From assembly GCA_030068075.1 (NCBI GenBank), contig CM057826.1, forward strand, positions 60,981,312 through 61,045,311: a stretch of 64,000 bases of DNA. The letters run 5' to 3'. Position numbers and translations under genes: made by a program. Positions 11,600-22,277 of the stretch are shown piece by piece; position 1 is the first letter of the stretch, and the number at the start of each line of letters is the position of its first letter. The stretch is from Paguma larvata. Lineage: Eukaryota > Chordata > Mammalia > Carnivora > Viverridae. Under the pieces are notes generated by a model. It did not search any database and was not told where the DNA came from. It saw only the letters and a program-made list of their open reading frames with translations.

Positions 11600-11984
11600 A
11601 GCCGACCCCCTACTCGCACTCACCGGCTTGTCAGGACGGCAGGGAGTAGGGGGCGAGTATGTGCGCGCATGCGTGCGAGTCTTTAGTCGGGTTCTTGGCC
11701 CTCTACTGAGACTGGCTTCTGGAGCCAAGCTCTCTCGACTTCACACACTCGCCTCTACCCCTCGGTGGGTTCGTTGCGATGAAGATTTTCTTTGCTAAAT
11801 CTGTTGGGATACAGACACGTCCTTGGTCCTCTTGTTCCGTGAGGCAGACTAAGGGGCCTGGAGCCACAAAGGACGCTCGGTCCCCCAAATACCCTCTGTC
11901 AGCAAGACTAGAGTCTGCCCCACCTGGGGCCAAGACTGCCACTTGGCCCACAGTATTCATTCTTCTTTTCTTCTTTGGTATCGG
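11600..11984. other. unique sequence, no gene seen
   Basis: Nothing recognised beyond a short alternating stretch gtgcgcgcatgcgtgcgag at about 11661-11679. Confidence 0.35.
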
Positions 11985-12330
11985 AACCTCTGAATGCAGC
12001 TGGGCACATGAAAAGAAGATAGTTCTCGGCGGCCCTGGCAGCTCAGTGTGACCATATCACTAAGTCATGGCTTACGGCCCAAAAAGAGAAGTGCTCTTCC
12101 CTTTCTCTCCCTCTCTCTCTCGCTCTCTCTTTTTTCTTTCCCACTAGCTGGAAGGCAGATGCGATAGCGGCAGCTCTGGCAGCCATTTTGGACCACGAGA
12201 TGGAAGTCTCGGGGTGAAGCTGGCAAAGAGGCAAGAACACAGAAGCCTGGGTCCCCAATGACCATGGAGTTGTCCAACCAACCTGGACTGTCTGCCTGCC
12301 TCCGGACTTCCCTTATACAGGAGAACTGAA
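11985..12330 (+). mobile_element. old LTR-like interspersed repeat, family uncertain
   Basis: The ordered phrases ctgaatgcagctgggcacat, cagctcagtgtgaccatatc, actaagtcatgg, ggcagccattttggaccacg, gcctgggtccccaatgacca, cctccggacttcccttatac match a mammal-wide non-coding repeat that I recognise but cannot name securely. A CT-rich stretch (12092-12137) lies inside. A related piece occurs at 20440-20690. Confidence 0.4.
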
Positions 12331-12449
12331 CCTCCAGGCTCAGTGGGAGAAATGCAGGGTTGGAAGGGGCCCTGGGAAGCACCTGGCCAATCTTCTACCC
12401 GCTGCCTGAAGCTGACCTCGCCATCTACCCCTGAGAACATGTGTCCCCT

Positions 12450-12560
12450 CCTGGTCACGTAAGGGACTTCATAGGTCTGTCTCCCAGGTTACGCCGTGAG
12501 ATCCTTGAGCCCAGCCTAGAACCGAGCCGGGAGAGAATAAATATGAAAGAAATGATGGAG
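12450..12560 (+). mobile_element. possible L2 3' end fragment
   Basis: gccgtgagatccttgagccc, then cctagaaccgagccgggaga and gaataaatatgaaag follow the order of the L2 3' terminus. Weak. Confidence 0.35.
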
Positions 12561-12899
12561 CAGCCCGGCGCCCAAAGCGCGAAAGGGCTGATGGGGACTC
12601 ACAAACTGGAGAGCACTGTCCCATCAAATGGGGGAGCAGCCGCTCAGTTCCAGCTGCTCCTTGTCACAAAGGGGCAGGGCCTGGCGTCCCTGCATCTTTC
12701 CGTCTTTCCAGGGAGATCACACATCTCTCTTTTCACGTAGAAACTCCCGATTGCTTCCTGCCTGGATTAGCCCCCACGAAGGGCATGTGGGAGGGCTCCG
12801 CCGCGGAAGCTCCTCGCTCGGCTCTGCGGAGCGGGCGGTTTGCCTACTCGTCCTGACTCCGCTTCTAACTGGTCGCCCAACTTCGGTCTCATTGGGGAG
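12561..12899. other. unique sequence, no gene seen
   Basis: Nothing recognised. Confidence 0.35.
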
Positions 12900-13057
12900 C
12901 CACCCGGAGCCTCAGTTTCCCCTCCCGTAAAATGGCAGTCATCACGGCCCTTCGCCGTATCGTCATGAGGACTGAATAACAATGAGCTCAGGATTAAAGC
13001 ATTTTGCACGGCGCTGGGTCCCGAGCAAGTACTCATTAAATGCCAGTTATTAATGCC
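12900..13057 (+). mobile_element. MIR fragment
   Basis: Sense MIR 3' two thirds: gagcctcagtttcccctccc, gtaaaatggcagtcatcacg, cgtcatgaggactgaataac, then tcccgagcaagtactcatta. Confidence 0.7.
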
Positions 13058-13097
13058 ATTAGATAATTGCATGGATAACTATATAATTACACCTGTG

Positions 13098-13300
13098 ATA
13101 GGTGCGAGGGGAGGAGGAGGGAACACGGGGAGGGCTGAGGAGGGCTACCAGGGGGCCTGCCCCGCGGAGAGGGTCGGGAGGGGCTGCTCTGGAAAAGCCA
13201 CACAGAGGTGAGGACAGGTCAGAGAAGCCAACGGTCGGGGGGGACGTGAGTTCCGGGGGGAGCCTGCGGCAAGTACAAAAGCCCTAAAGTAGAAAGAAAG
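13098..13300 (-). mobile_element. L2 fragment, antisense
   Basis: Reverse L2 order: gctctggaaaagccacacag, ggtgaggacaggtcagagaa, caagtacaaaagccctaaag. It also holds a CTCF-like core ctaccagggggc at 13145-13156. Confidence 0.45.
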
Positions 13301-13360
13301 TCAAGTCAGGGAGGGAAACAGAACGGGTTTCATAATTCTCAGGCTCTGAGGAATGTGTTT

Positions 13361-13589
13361 CTTACTTTTTAACACTTTTTAACCACTCACTTTCTTTTAT
13401 TTTTAATGTTTATTTTTTAGAGAGAGAGGGCATGAGTGGGGGAGGGACAGAGAGAGAGAGAATCCTAAGCAGGCTCCTCGCTAACAGCAGACAGCCCAAT
13501 GCGAGACTTGAACTCATAAACCATGAGATGATGACCCGAACCGCAGCCGAGAGTCAGATGCTTAACTGACTGGGCCACCCAGGCGCCCC
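13361..13589 (-). mobile_element. felid-type SINE, diverged
   Basis: Antisense copy with a long T-rich tail complement, a GA tract, ctaagcaggctcctcgctaa, ttgaactcataaaccatgag and the head complement gggccacccaggcgcccc. Imperfect TSD: aggaatgtgttt before, agaaatgtattt after. It forms an inverted pair with the next SINE. Confidence 0.85.
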
Positions 13590-13745
13590 AAGAAATGTAT
13601 TTATATCCAGAGCTCACTCTCTGGCAGGCCCTGGGGCTAGGGCCTGTCGAATCTTCAACAAAGATTATAGATTGGATATTTCCAAAGATATTGATGAACC
13701 CAAGGCCCAATGCCTTCCTTTATTCATTCAGAAAACATCTATGTT

Positions 13746-13918
13746 CAGGCGCCTAGGTGGCTCAGTCGGTGGAGCATCCAATCTCAGCTCAGGTCGTGAT
13801 CTCGCAGTTCGTGGGTTCGAGCCCCGAGTCGGCATCTGTGCTGACAGCTCAGAGCCCGAGGGTTGTTTTGGATTCTGTGTCTCCCTCTCTCTCTGCCCCT
13901 CCCCTGCTCACATTGTTG

Positions 13919-13949
<31 letters not shown>

Positions 13950-13985
13950 AATGAACATTGAAAGAAAATTTTTTAAAAAATTAGC
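13746..13985 (+). mobile_element. felid-type SINE with exact 13-bp TSD
   Basis: Sense copy, head aggcgcctaggtggctcagt (first Gs lost), then gcccctcccctgctcac, (CT)n at 13919-13946, and an A/T-rich tail. Exact TSD aaacatctatgtt at 13733-13745 and 13986-13998 fixes both ends. Confidence 0.95.
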
Positions 13986-14029
13986 AAACATCTATGTTTA
14001 TTATGGGCACGGCATGGCCTTGAGTACTA

Positions 14030-14853
14030 AACAGATAGGCTGAAGAACCAGACGGTCAACAACAATCTGGCATCAAATGGGGTGTTGTCTGGACCCAACA
14101 TGTAGGAGAAACGATGAAGAATGCTTCAGGAAAAAAAAAATAATAATAAAGAACACTTCAGAAGATAGAGTTCTTCAGGGCGCTCCGCTGAGCTCTGGCT
14201 AGTTCTTAACCTTCCAGTGGCCTCACTGGGCCCAGGCAGAGACCCCAGAAAGTCCAGAAGGAGGATGCAAGTCTCTGGCTTATATTTGCCTCCCTTCATG
14301 GTGTTTGATGTATGACCTTTGGTACAAGGTGAACGACGGAGGCCCTGAGCTTGCCTTCTTAGACTAAGACCTGGAGTTGGGGAGTCATGAACTGCAGCTT
14401 CGAGGGGGAGCCCAAACGGTTTCCCAACCAGGAGAATGGGCGGAGGGGTGTCATCTTCGGGGAAGACCCGGGAGGCCACGTTGGCCCTCCCCAGATGGAG
14501 GACCGGGACCACCACGTGGAGCCCTGAGACCACCATAAAAATGACTGTGTCTAGAACTTCACAGTGTGAAGCTTCTCTCTAAAGTTTTCCCTTTCCCCGT
14601 ATTAAACATATAATTATATATGTTTTCTAGAAAAACCCAAAAGGACAGGTTAAACGGCAAGAGGGAGAAAGAGAGAGAAGCCCTTCAAGTTCCGTAGCCC
14701 CACGATGATAGCAGCAAGCACAACTCCAGGCCTTGTCTAGATGTGTCTACATACTGGACCGTGGGGGGGCCTACTGTTTCCTTCAAAAATTGTCCTCTGT
14801 AATCCAGCATATATGTCAATATTGCGTGCGCGGACCATAAAGTGTTCCATGTT
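14030..14853. other. unique sequence, no gene seen
   Basis: No gene. An A run with (taa)n lies at 14131-14148. The rest is unique. Confidence 0.35.
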
Positions 14854-14867
14854 ATAAATACAACACT

Positions 14868-15084
14868 GGGGCGCCTGGGGGGCTCAGTTGGTTAAGCATC
14901 CAACTTCAGCTCAGGTCATGGTCTCACGGTCTGTGAGTTCGAGCCCTGCGTCGGGCTCTGTGCTGACAGCTCGGAGCCTGGAGCCTGCTTCCAATTCTGC
15001 GTCTCCCTTTCTCTGCCCTTCCCCCACTCGTGGTCTGTCTCTCTCAGTCTCCCAAAAATAAATAAAAATGTTTAAAAACATTAA
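14868..15084 (+). mobile_element. felid-type SINE
   Basis: Complete sense copy: ggggcgcctggggggctcag through gagccctgcgtcgggctctg to an (aaataaa) tail. TSD ataaatacaacact before, ataaatacaccatt after (two mismatches). Confidence 0.93.
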
Positions 15085-15228
15085 AATAAATACACCATTA
15101 ACTTATTTAACCGAGTCTTGACTTTGAATCGTTGGGATGCCTTCCAAGTTTTCCCTAAAATCAAGAATGTCTATTTGGAGAAATGGGCATGAGAACCAGG
15201 TTGAGGCCAAGGGAAGACTTTGGGTCTC

Positions 15229-15432
15229 AGGGTGCCCCAGGGGGCTCAGTCGGTTAAATAGCTGACTCTTGACCTCAGCTCAGGTCGCAACTTCATGGTT
15301 CATGAGTCCAAGCCCCGCATCGGGCTCTACCGTGGCAGCGCGGAGCCCACTTGGGACTCGGACTCTCCCTGTCTCTGCCCCTCCCCACTCCCTCAAACAA
15401 AACAAAGAATCTTTAAAAAGACAACAAATAAA
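15229..15432 (+). mobile_element. felid-type SINE, diverged body
   Basis: Head gggtgccccagggggctcag, then ccaagccccgcatcgggctc, a short CT part and a caaacaaaaca-type tail. TSD aagactttgggtct before, aagacttcgggtct after (one mismatch). Confidence 0.92.
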
Positions 15433-15447
15433 AAAGACTTCGGGTCT

Positions 15448-15864
15448 TGCTAACAAAGGAAACGTTCGTCATCCCATTTGACGCTAAAGCAGCCTTTTTA
15501 ACAGGGTGGAGATCGTCTCCAAAATGTGCACGTTGGTTCTTGGAGTGAGGAGAGTGAAAAAAAAATATTATTTTCATGTATAAAGCGCAAATCTACATCC
15601 AGGACATAAAGCAGATATACAGCGTAGACAGGATATCGAGCAGGCCCGACACACTGCCACGCGCTTTGGACCAGGACAGACGCGCTCCTTCTCGTCTGAA
15701 ACCAGTCCATAAACCAGCAACTGAGGTGGCGAATTTACACTCATAATATCCTCATTAGCTCCTTTGAGTGATGATTATGTTTTTCTATTTGGATAGTTTT
15801 TTTTCCCACAGATGAGAGAAGTCTTAATATGCCAATAAAATACATCTGAAGAGACTTTCAGAGG
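15448..15864. other. unique AT-rich sequence, no gene seen
   Basis: Nothing recognised apart from short A and T runs. Confidence 0.35.
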
Positions 15865-16015
15865 GAGATCTCAAAGCACTTTATAAACATTAACTCGTTA
15901 ATTTTCCTCTTGCCCTGACAGATGGCATGCCGTCCCGTCTTATTATCCCATTATCCATGAGAGAAACTGAGACCGGGAGATTAAATGCTTCCCAACAGGC
16001 CTGTAAGGAGGGAGT
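15865..16015 (-). mobile_element. MIR fragment
   Basis: Antisense MIR: caaagcactttataaacatt, aactcgttaattttcctctt, attatcccattatccatgag, agaaactgagaccgggagat. Confidence 0.65.
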
Positions 16016-16094
16016 GGCGAGAACAAAGGCCTCGCCCTGACTTTGTCCAGCTCACCGAACCTGCCGGGGGAGAGAAAAGAGATGAGATGCGTGA

Positions 16095-16250
16095 GGCGCC
16101 TACTATGTGCCAGGTGTTGGCCTGAATCCGTCAACGCTGAATCTTTTTCATATCCCATTTAAGGTTCACTGGAACCCCGCCAGCGGGGCAGCGTAAGTGA
16201 TGGGCCCCGAGGGGCTGACCCAGTCAGGGAAAGAAGTGGGATTCGACTCC
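16095..16250 (-). mobile_element. MIR-like fragment
   Basis: gcgcctactatgtgccaggt then atatcccatttaaggttcac and gggattcgactccgg give the antisense MIR order. Middle part diverged. Confidence 0.4.
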
Positions 16251-16576
16251 GGGTGTGTCCATAGGCAACCACACAGCTCAGCCTCCAGCTGGTGAGCTGG
16301 ACACAGAGGAGCCGGCTCCATTTCGGATTGGCGGGGGAGGGGGCAGCTGCTGGATTTTGGCTCCTAGTAATCCGTGGAGTGTGTGTCACCCCTTCTTAGG
16401 GAGTGTCGAGGGCCATCAGAACACTGAAATCGCCCCTCCAAGATACCCTCCCTTCCTCTCGCACCCAGGGCCGTCAGCCCCTTTAGTGAGCTTACCATTC
16501 CTACCATTACTGATACCAGTGCTGTTGCTGTTGTTATGTATGCTTCTATGTGAATCCTGTTGCACCACCCCTCCCT
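16251..16576. other. unique sequence, no gene seen
   Basis: Nothing recognised. It ends at a long purine tract. Confidence 0.35.
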
Positions 16577-16612
<36 letters not shown>

Positions 16613-16751
16613 AGAAGAAGAAGAAGAAGAAGAAGAAGAAGAAGAAGAAGAAGAAGAAGAGAAAGAAAGAAAAAGAAGAAGAAAGAAAGAAAGAAAAAGA
16701 AGAAGAAGAAAGAAGAAGGGAGAAGGAGAAGGAGAAGGAGAAGGAGAAGAA
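16577..16751. repeat. (GAA)n-based pure purine tract
   Basis: About 175 uninterrupted purines on the plus strand: a (gaa)n core at about 16590-16660, then mixed (gaaa), (gaagaa) and (ggagaa) units. The mirror-symmetric R.Y composition suits triplex (H-DNA) formation. Reading frames across it only encode Lys/Glu/Arg or Ser/Phe/Leu runs. Confidence 0.97.
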
Positions 16752-16754
16752 ACC

Positions 16755-17639
16755 AATCGCCAAGCTCCTGACGCAGAGCAGCTCCCAGCAGAGGACATGC
16801 TCCCAGCACCTATGTAAACCGATCGTCTCAAGTTACTTTGGTATTCATCTATAGAATTTTTCAATTATGTATGACTAATTTTGCACAAAGTCATTATTTA
16901 AAGCAATTTGTCTCCCTGTGAGAGGCAACACCTTCTCCTTCCTGAAAGGTGGGCGGGGAGAATGTCACAATCCACCCTGCTTCGGCTTGAATTATGAAGC
17001 GGTCACAGGAGTTCAAAAGAGAAAATTAATGAACAGGTAAGTCATCGCATGTAAAAATTCCTCCCCTCTATTATCAAAATACAAATTAATTACAGATAAG
17101 ATCAAACGAGTTCCCTTTAATGTATGGTTTTCCCAGAGAAGGCAATGAAAATAGCGCGGGGCCTGTGGGAGGGGAGCTGAGGGGTACATAGAGGGATCTT
17201 TTATGAACGTTGGCGGCCTTTCATTGGAGACACGGCGCCTGTGAAGGCTGCGGAAGGGGCCTCTGGAGAGTTCTGGGACATGCAAATAAAACCTGCTTTA
17301 TTGCACGAGGTGCTAACTCCCGTATGATCTCATCCCCAGAGGGGTCACTCGCGAGGCGATGGTAAAACCACCCCGTACAATTACCCCACCAGCCTGGGCC
17401 ATCAGCAGGTTGAGGAGCTGGCGGCCCGCAGTCTTGCCAGCGGAGCTCGGCGACGGCCGAGGAATTGTGGTCGTGGCCGTCACAGGGCTTTCATTCTTGA
17501 CCTTCCAAGCCAGGACCACAGCCGCAGGAAGCCCGCGATTCACCCTCCTTTGCGGGGTGGGCGGGGGGAGGAAGAGAGAAGCGAAGACCGCCTCCTCCCT
17601 GCCTTCCCACCCCCCTCCCCCCAGCCCCTTCCCAGTTGG
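16755..17639. other. unique repeat-poor sequence
   Basis: No gene. The left part is AT-rich (tatgtatgactaattttgca). About 17380-17480 is CpG-richer (gcggagctcggcgacggccg). Confidence 0.4.
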
Positions 17640-18000
17640 ATGCGATGCTAATATTCGCATGACAGCAAACATTTTCAAAATAATAGTCCTATATACTTAA
17701 GGTTAATCAGAACGGGCGCCATCCAACTTGCGAAGGTAGCAATTTTCCTTCATTAAAGCCAAATCAAGAAAGAGAACTTTGGGATTCCTTCGGGCTAATT
17801 ACAAGGTGTTAATAATAACAATATAATGCCGGTAATTTTCCAGCTTTGCTCAAACCCATAATCTCCTCGAGTGCCTTACAGGATTGTCTGTGAGTTTATA
17901 TAAAGCCAAGTGTTCGTCCAAAAATGTTTTCGGTAATTTCGTTTTTACATCATGTCTCTCCCGAGTGTTTATGATGATGTGGTAATTGTCGGTGAAGGAG
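17640..18000. promoter_or_regulatory. candidate conserved noncoding element
   Basis: Repeat-free, AT-rich, complex sequence with several homeodomain-type cores (gctaattac at about 17794-17802; ggtaattttc; ggtaattgtc) and a GC-richer left flank. Composition alone suggests a possible enhancer; no direct proof. Confidence 0.25.
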
Positions 18001-18460
18001 GTTCTCTTCGGGCAAAGAACGAGTCACAACTTGACACCTCGCAGGACCCTCCTTTGGTTTCTCCTGAAGGGCATCCTGGGAAGGCGTGATGGGTCGGCAG
18101 GAATGACCCTGGTCACCCCCGAATGCTCAGACACTGTAGGAAGCGAGGATGTTGACGTGGCCCTGGGGTCACCCGCACTGCTCCCCCCCGCCCACCAGGA
18201 CCCAGTGAGAGGGGAAAAAAATAAAGCCAACGATATCTTTGGAAAGGACTGAGCGGGAGCGATTTGGGCAGCCATCTGTGGCAGGCAGGGGACACGCCCC
18301 AGGGTCTCAATGCCATGGTTTCCTGAAGACCCATCTGGAGTTGTTAGGTATCGGCTGCTCAACTTGAGCGTCTGTTTCCTTAACCTCTCCTCCTTCTTCA
18401 CTAGATGCCTAAGACCTTTCTTCTCAGGACCTCGACTCCACAGGCGTGGGACCATTCATC
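18001..18460. other. unique sequence, no gene seen
   Basis: Nothing recognised. Confidence 0.35.
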
Positions 18461-18462
18461 TT

Positions 18463-18619
18463 TTTTTTATTGTTATTATGAATTAATTTCTTTTTTTAAG
18501 TAGGTTTCGCGCCCAGCCCGGAGCCCAGGGCGGGGCTTGAACTCATGACCCCGAGCTCAAGACCTGAGCGGAGAGATCAGGAGTCAGACGCGTAACCGAC
18601 TGAGCCACCCACGTGCCCC
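18463..18619 (-). mobile_element. older CAN SINE variant, short type
   Basis: Antisense copy of the shorter carnivoran SINE lacking the CT segment: tttttttaagtaggtttcgc, gcccagggcggggcttgaac, tcatgaccccgagctcaaga, then the head complement ccacccacgtgcccc. TSD ccattcatctt before, ccattcctctt after. Confidence 0.85.
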
Positions 18620-19761
18620 CATTCCTCTTCACACTCAAAGAGCCAGAAGGCTGGGCTGCCACGACCGCTGTATCCTTCTCGCGTTTTCGTTTATAGCCCC
18701 CCCCCCCCCCCCCCCCGCAGGACCCAAGGGATGACCGCATGCTCGTTTCAAAAAGAAAGGCCTCGTGAAGGCCAAGAAACTTAGCATCTCGCTCACTCGC
18801 TTTGTCTCTTCAGATCGCCTCGGGGGGAATTCTTTCTACGTTTTGGACGGGAACGGACCGAAGTGTCTGAGACTGCCAAGCTGGGGTCCGAGGCCAGTTT
18901 TTTTTTACAACCCGTTTCTAAATCCGACCATAAAAGTTGCTGAGGGAAAAGCTGAAACAATGCAAACTCCGTGCGGGTCTTGTTGACCGCTTAAGGGTGC
19001 CCGGGAGACACATCAAACCAAAGAAATGATAATTTGTCCTAATTGGGTTCGAACCACAGATAAACAGGCACCATCTGCAGTTCTGTTCGGCCGGAGTTTC
19101 TGAGCAGGGACAGTAGGCTCGACACTCTTCTGGAATGTATAACTTTCTTCCCTCTGGGTCCTTCGGGGTGGAGACCAGAAACAAAGTGGGGGGGGGGGAG
19201 ATAAGATGCCGCAGAAAGGGAGGGGGCGGCGGCTTGAGTTTCAAAGTCCTTCTCCAGAAAATGGAGCCTAATACCACGGAACACGGTCTTCTTGTCATCT
19301 GATGAAATCGTTTGCGTTAGTATGTACCATTTAAATTAGGAACACCCCACACCGTCATGGGCCGGAGGGGTCTTCTTCCTTCGTTCAGTCAGGTGGAGAT
19401 GGGGGAGGTCTCAGAACTGACAGCCCAGAGAAGGGAACGGACTTGCTCAAGAACCCAGTTTTCACCTTAAAAGAAAAAGTGCGGAATTCTGTTTTTTTCC
19501 AGGTTAGAACGCCCCTCGTTTGTTTTCAACGCCTCTGTGGGAAACACACAAGCTCGAGAAGCAACAGGGATGCCTGGGAGGTGAAGGTTGAGTACTCCAG
19601 TGCCATCGGCGGTCTCCGAGAACTACACACACAGAAAAAGAGACGGCTGATCGTCGGCAGACACCCTTAGTTACCTCCCAACTCCCTATCTCCCTTGTTA
19701 ACAGAACCCTAATTTTGCGGGAGTAGCAATACGTCCATCCCTGGGGGATGAATCGCGAAGG
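18620..19761. other. unique sequence with a C homopolymer
   Basis: No gene. A pure C run of about 20 nt lies at 18697-18716 and a G run at 19189-19198. About 19385-19455 faintly resembles antisense MIR (cagcccagagaagggaacgg). Confidence 0.4.
18697..18716. repeat. C homopolymer
   Basis: About 20 consecutive C. Prone to length error in sequencing, so the exact count is uncertain. Confidence 0.9.
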
Positions 19762-19769
19762 GTATAAGC

Positions 19770-20441
19770 CAAGGACCAGCAAACGACTGACCACAGTCCA
19801 AGCTCGTCTCACTGCCTTTTTTGTACAGCCCGTGAGCTAAAAAGGTTCGTAATACTTTGAAAAGGTTGAAAAACATCAAAAGAAGAATAATCATGAAATG
19901 GACTTGAAGTTTATTTTGGCAACTGGAGGGGAATTGTATTCAATTAAATGGTATTCTATTACGTTCAAATTGCAGTGTCTACAGAGTCGTATTGGTCAGT
20001 CGACCAACTGTCCCGGTTTGCCAGGGAAGGAGAGAGGTGTCCGGACTCTGGAATTCGGGTCCTGAACACGGAAGTGCTTCTAGCCAGCCACGGAGCTGGT
20101 CAGTGTGGTCGCCGCTTCCGTTAAATCTGAATCGCAGATAAACGATGACTACTTTCGTGTTTATTATTGTTCGGATAAGTATGTCCTAGGCATTGTGCGG
20201 CACACAGTTGTACTAAAAAAAGCATTTGTGGTTTAGACGCAGCTTGAATTTATCGAGCGTCCTGTGCTTTGGTTTGGTAAATCTGACAGCCGGAGCCACA
20301 CTTATTTGTTTACGGACGGTCTCGGGTTGCTTTCCTGCTTCCGCAGCAGACCGAGCAGTTGCAACACAGACGATACGGCGGCGCATAAAGCCTAAAATAT
20401 TTGCTATCTGGCCCTTTGCAAAAACGGTTTGCTGATCCCTG
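19770..20441. mobile_element. hAT-type DNA transposon with a nested insertion
   Basis: Non-autonomous hAT element. The 15-bp terminal repeats caaggaccagcaaac (19770-19784) and gtttgctgatccctg (20427-20441) pair at 13 of 15. Flanking 8-bp TSD gtataagc (19762-19769) and gtctaagc (20442-20449) match at 7 of 8. Interior phrases ttttttgtacagcccgtgag, tctggccctttgcaaaaac and cctaaaatatttgctatctg fit a mammal-wide hAT family. Interrupted at about 20000-20290 by another DNA element. Confidence 0.75.
20000..20290. mobile_element. palindromic MITE-like element nested in hAT
   Basis: It splits the hAT interior between tcgtattggtca and gagccacacttatttg. The core is an imperfect palindrome: ttaaatctgaatcgcagata (about 20122-20141) against gcttgaattta (about 20243-20253), around a centre near 20180-20200. 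Ends ctgtcccggtttgccagg and ggtaaatctgacag are loosely inverted. Family name not certain. Confidence 0.55.
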
Positions 20442-20690
20442 GTCTAAGCCAATCACAGGAACATAATTCCCTCTTGCCAGTAGTCACATACCAGGCTGAC
20501 TGTGTGACCCATGAAGGAAAAGAGCAGGCCTCCTGGGGACTTCCAAGAAAGATTTCACCCCTGGTTCCTTTCCTTCCAGCTTGGGAGGCTGCTACCCAAA
20601 AAATGCAATGGCCGGAGTCATAGCAGCCATCTTGTGGCATGAGGGAAAACGTGGTCTCACCAATGCTGGGGTAACATTAAGAACCCGGTG
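20442..20690 (+). mobile_element. old LTR-like repeat fragment
   Basis: Same type as 11985-12330: atgcaatggccggagtcata, gcagccatcttgtggcatga, ggtctcaccaatgctgggg. Diverged, family uncertain. Confidence 0.35.
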
Positions 20691-21967
20691 CCCCTCGAGA
20701 TTCACCTCCAGCCCACTTGAGTTCATTCATCCCAACATCCCCCTGTGTGTGGCCCAAGCCATTGCAGGATCAACGCAGCGTTCAAACATCTCGGCTAAAT
20801 CTTATCAACCTAAAAGTCAAATTTCATCAGCTAAATCCGGAACCAGTGAGGTCGTGGGTAGGAGCTATCCTGGAGTAAAATTCCTCCCCAGCTCCGGGCC
20901 TGCCTGCGAAACTAGAAAACAACTTATCTGCTCCCGAAACACAAGGACGGGCCAGGTATGGGACCCCAGTTCCAGACACTCCTGTCCGAAAGGGGAAAAA
21001 AATGGCAGGGAAAAAGGAGCGGCTGGTCCCGAGCAACTTTGAAATCAGGCTCGGGACACGTGAGGTGTCAAGACCTGGGAAGCTCTCTTGTGGGTCAAGG
21101 CTCCCCCTCTGAATCGGCGGCTCTGCCCTCAGAATCACTCGCCCTTTTTCTCGAAGGGCAGCAAGGATGGGCAACTGAGTGCTTTTGTCAGCCTGTGTGC
21201 TGCCGGTAGCATTTTTGGGAGTCTGACGGATGAAATAAAAGGAGACCGTCGGACTCCCCAAACTTGTGAAGCTGCTCTGCACTAGCAAAAGGCTGGCCTT
21301 TCCTTCGGAGCACGCTTGTGCGGCAGCAAATCAAACTTTGCTCTCTTGATAGTGTCTTCCAGCATCTGGAGAAGCTGAGTGCTTCCCAAGGCATCGAGTT
21401 CCGGGTCCTTTTTTTGGGTGATGGTTCTCCCCTCTACGTTCTCGCACAGTTTACTGCGCGCAGCCAGGAGGAACGAAGACGCTCCTTCAGATTTTGCTGG
21501 GAAATCTCCTCGGGAAAGTATCTGAGTTTGTCACTTACACGCTCTGCTTGTAATACCCCGGGGTCAACACTTACAAGCTCGGTTTCCCGCAGAAATGCAG
21601 GAGGCATCTCGGCTATGCTTCCTGCCCCTACCTGACAAGGACCCTCTTTTCCCTAGTTTCCAATAACGTGTCTCTCCGTTCTTTCTAAACTGTCACCTGG
21701 AGTGCCTTGCAAAGTCACATTCTTACCCACGGTCTGTTTATGGTCATCTAAATATTCTCTGGACCCAGCAGCTTTTCTCCACCATGCCCTCCGCTTTCTC
21801 CTGAGTCCTTAGTAATACCCGTATCTCTGCTCAGTCTTCGCAAGGCACCTTAGGCTCTCTCTGCCAGGCAGTAAAAATTCCGTCCCGTTGCCGCCGTTGC
21901 CCCAATCCCAAAACCACCTCTCCACGCTTAGGTACTTGTTACAGCGGCACCCACTTCCTGTCCTAAA
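20691..21967. other. unique sequence, no gene seen
   Basis: No gene supported. The 153-codon frames on both strands have no domain. Confidence 0.4.
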
Positions 21968-22042
21968 ATCGGTATCGGTTTTCTATTGGTGCTAAAAAAA
22001 ATAATTAATACAGAGTTAGTGGCTTCAAACAACACAAATCTT

Positions 22043-22207
22043 GGGGTGCCCGGGTGGCTGAGTCGGTTAAGCGGCCGACTTGAGTTCAGGTCATGATCTT
22101 GCGGTTCGTGGGTTCGAGCCTCGCATCAGGCTCTGTGCTGATGGCTCAGAGCCTGGAGCCTGCTTCAGATTCTGGGTCTCGTCCTCTCTGCCCCTTCCCC
22201 ACTTGTG

Positions 22208-22243
<36 letters not shown>

Positions 22244-22277
22244 CTGTCTCAAAAATAAATAAACATTAAAAAAACAC
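22043..22277 (+). mobile_element. felid-type SINE with exact 11-bp TSD
   Basis: Complete: ggggtgcccgggtggctgag, gagcctcgcatcaggctctg, (CT)n, tail aaataaataaacattaaaa. Exact TSD acacaaatctt at 22032-22042 and 22278-22288. Confidence 0.95.

Noticed and set aside
13144..13158. CTCF-like core ctaccagggggcc
   Set aside because: One mismatch to the core and inside an old L2; too short to call without binding data.
16560..16854. Overlapping frames of Lys/Glu/Arg or Ser/Phe/Leu runs up to 199 codons
   Set aside because: They are translations of the GAA purine tract in every phase, not genes.
22100..22130. tRNA-like box (ggttcgtgggttcgagcc)
   Set aside because: It is the B-box of a SINE head, as in about 28 other copies; no free-standing tRNA gene with a folded acceptor stem was found.
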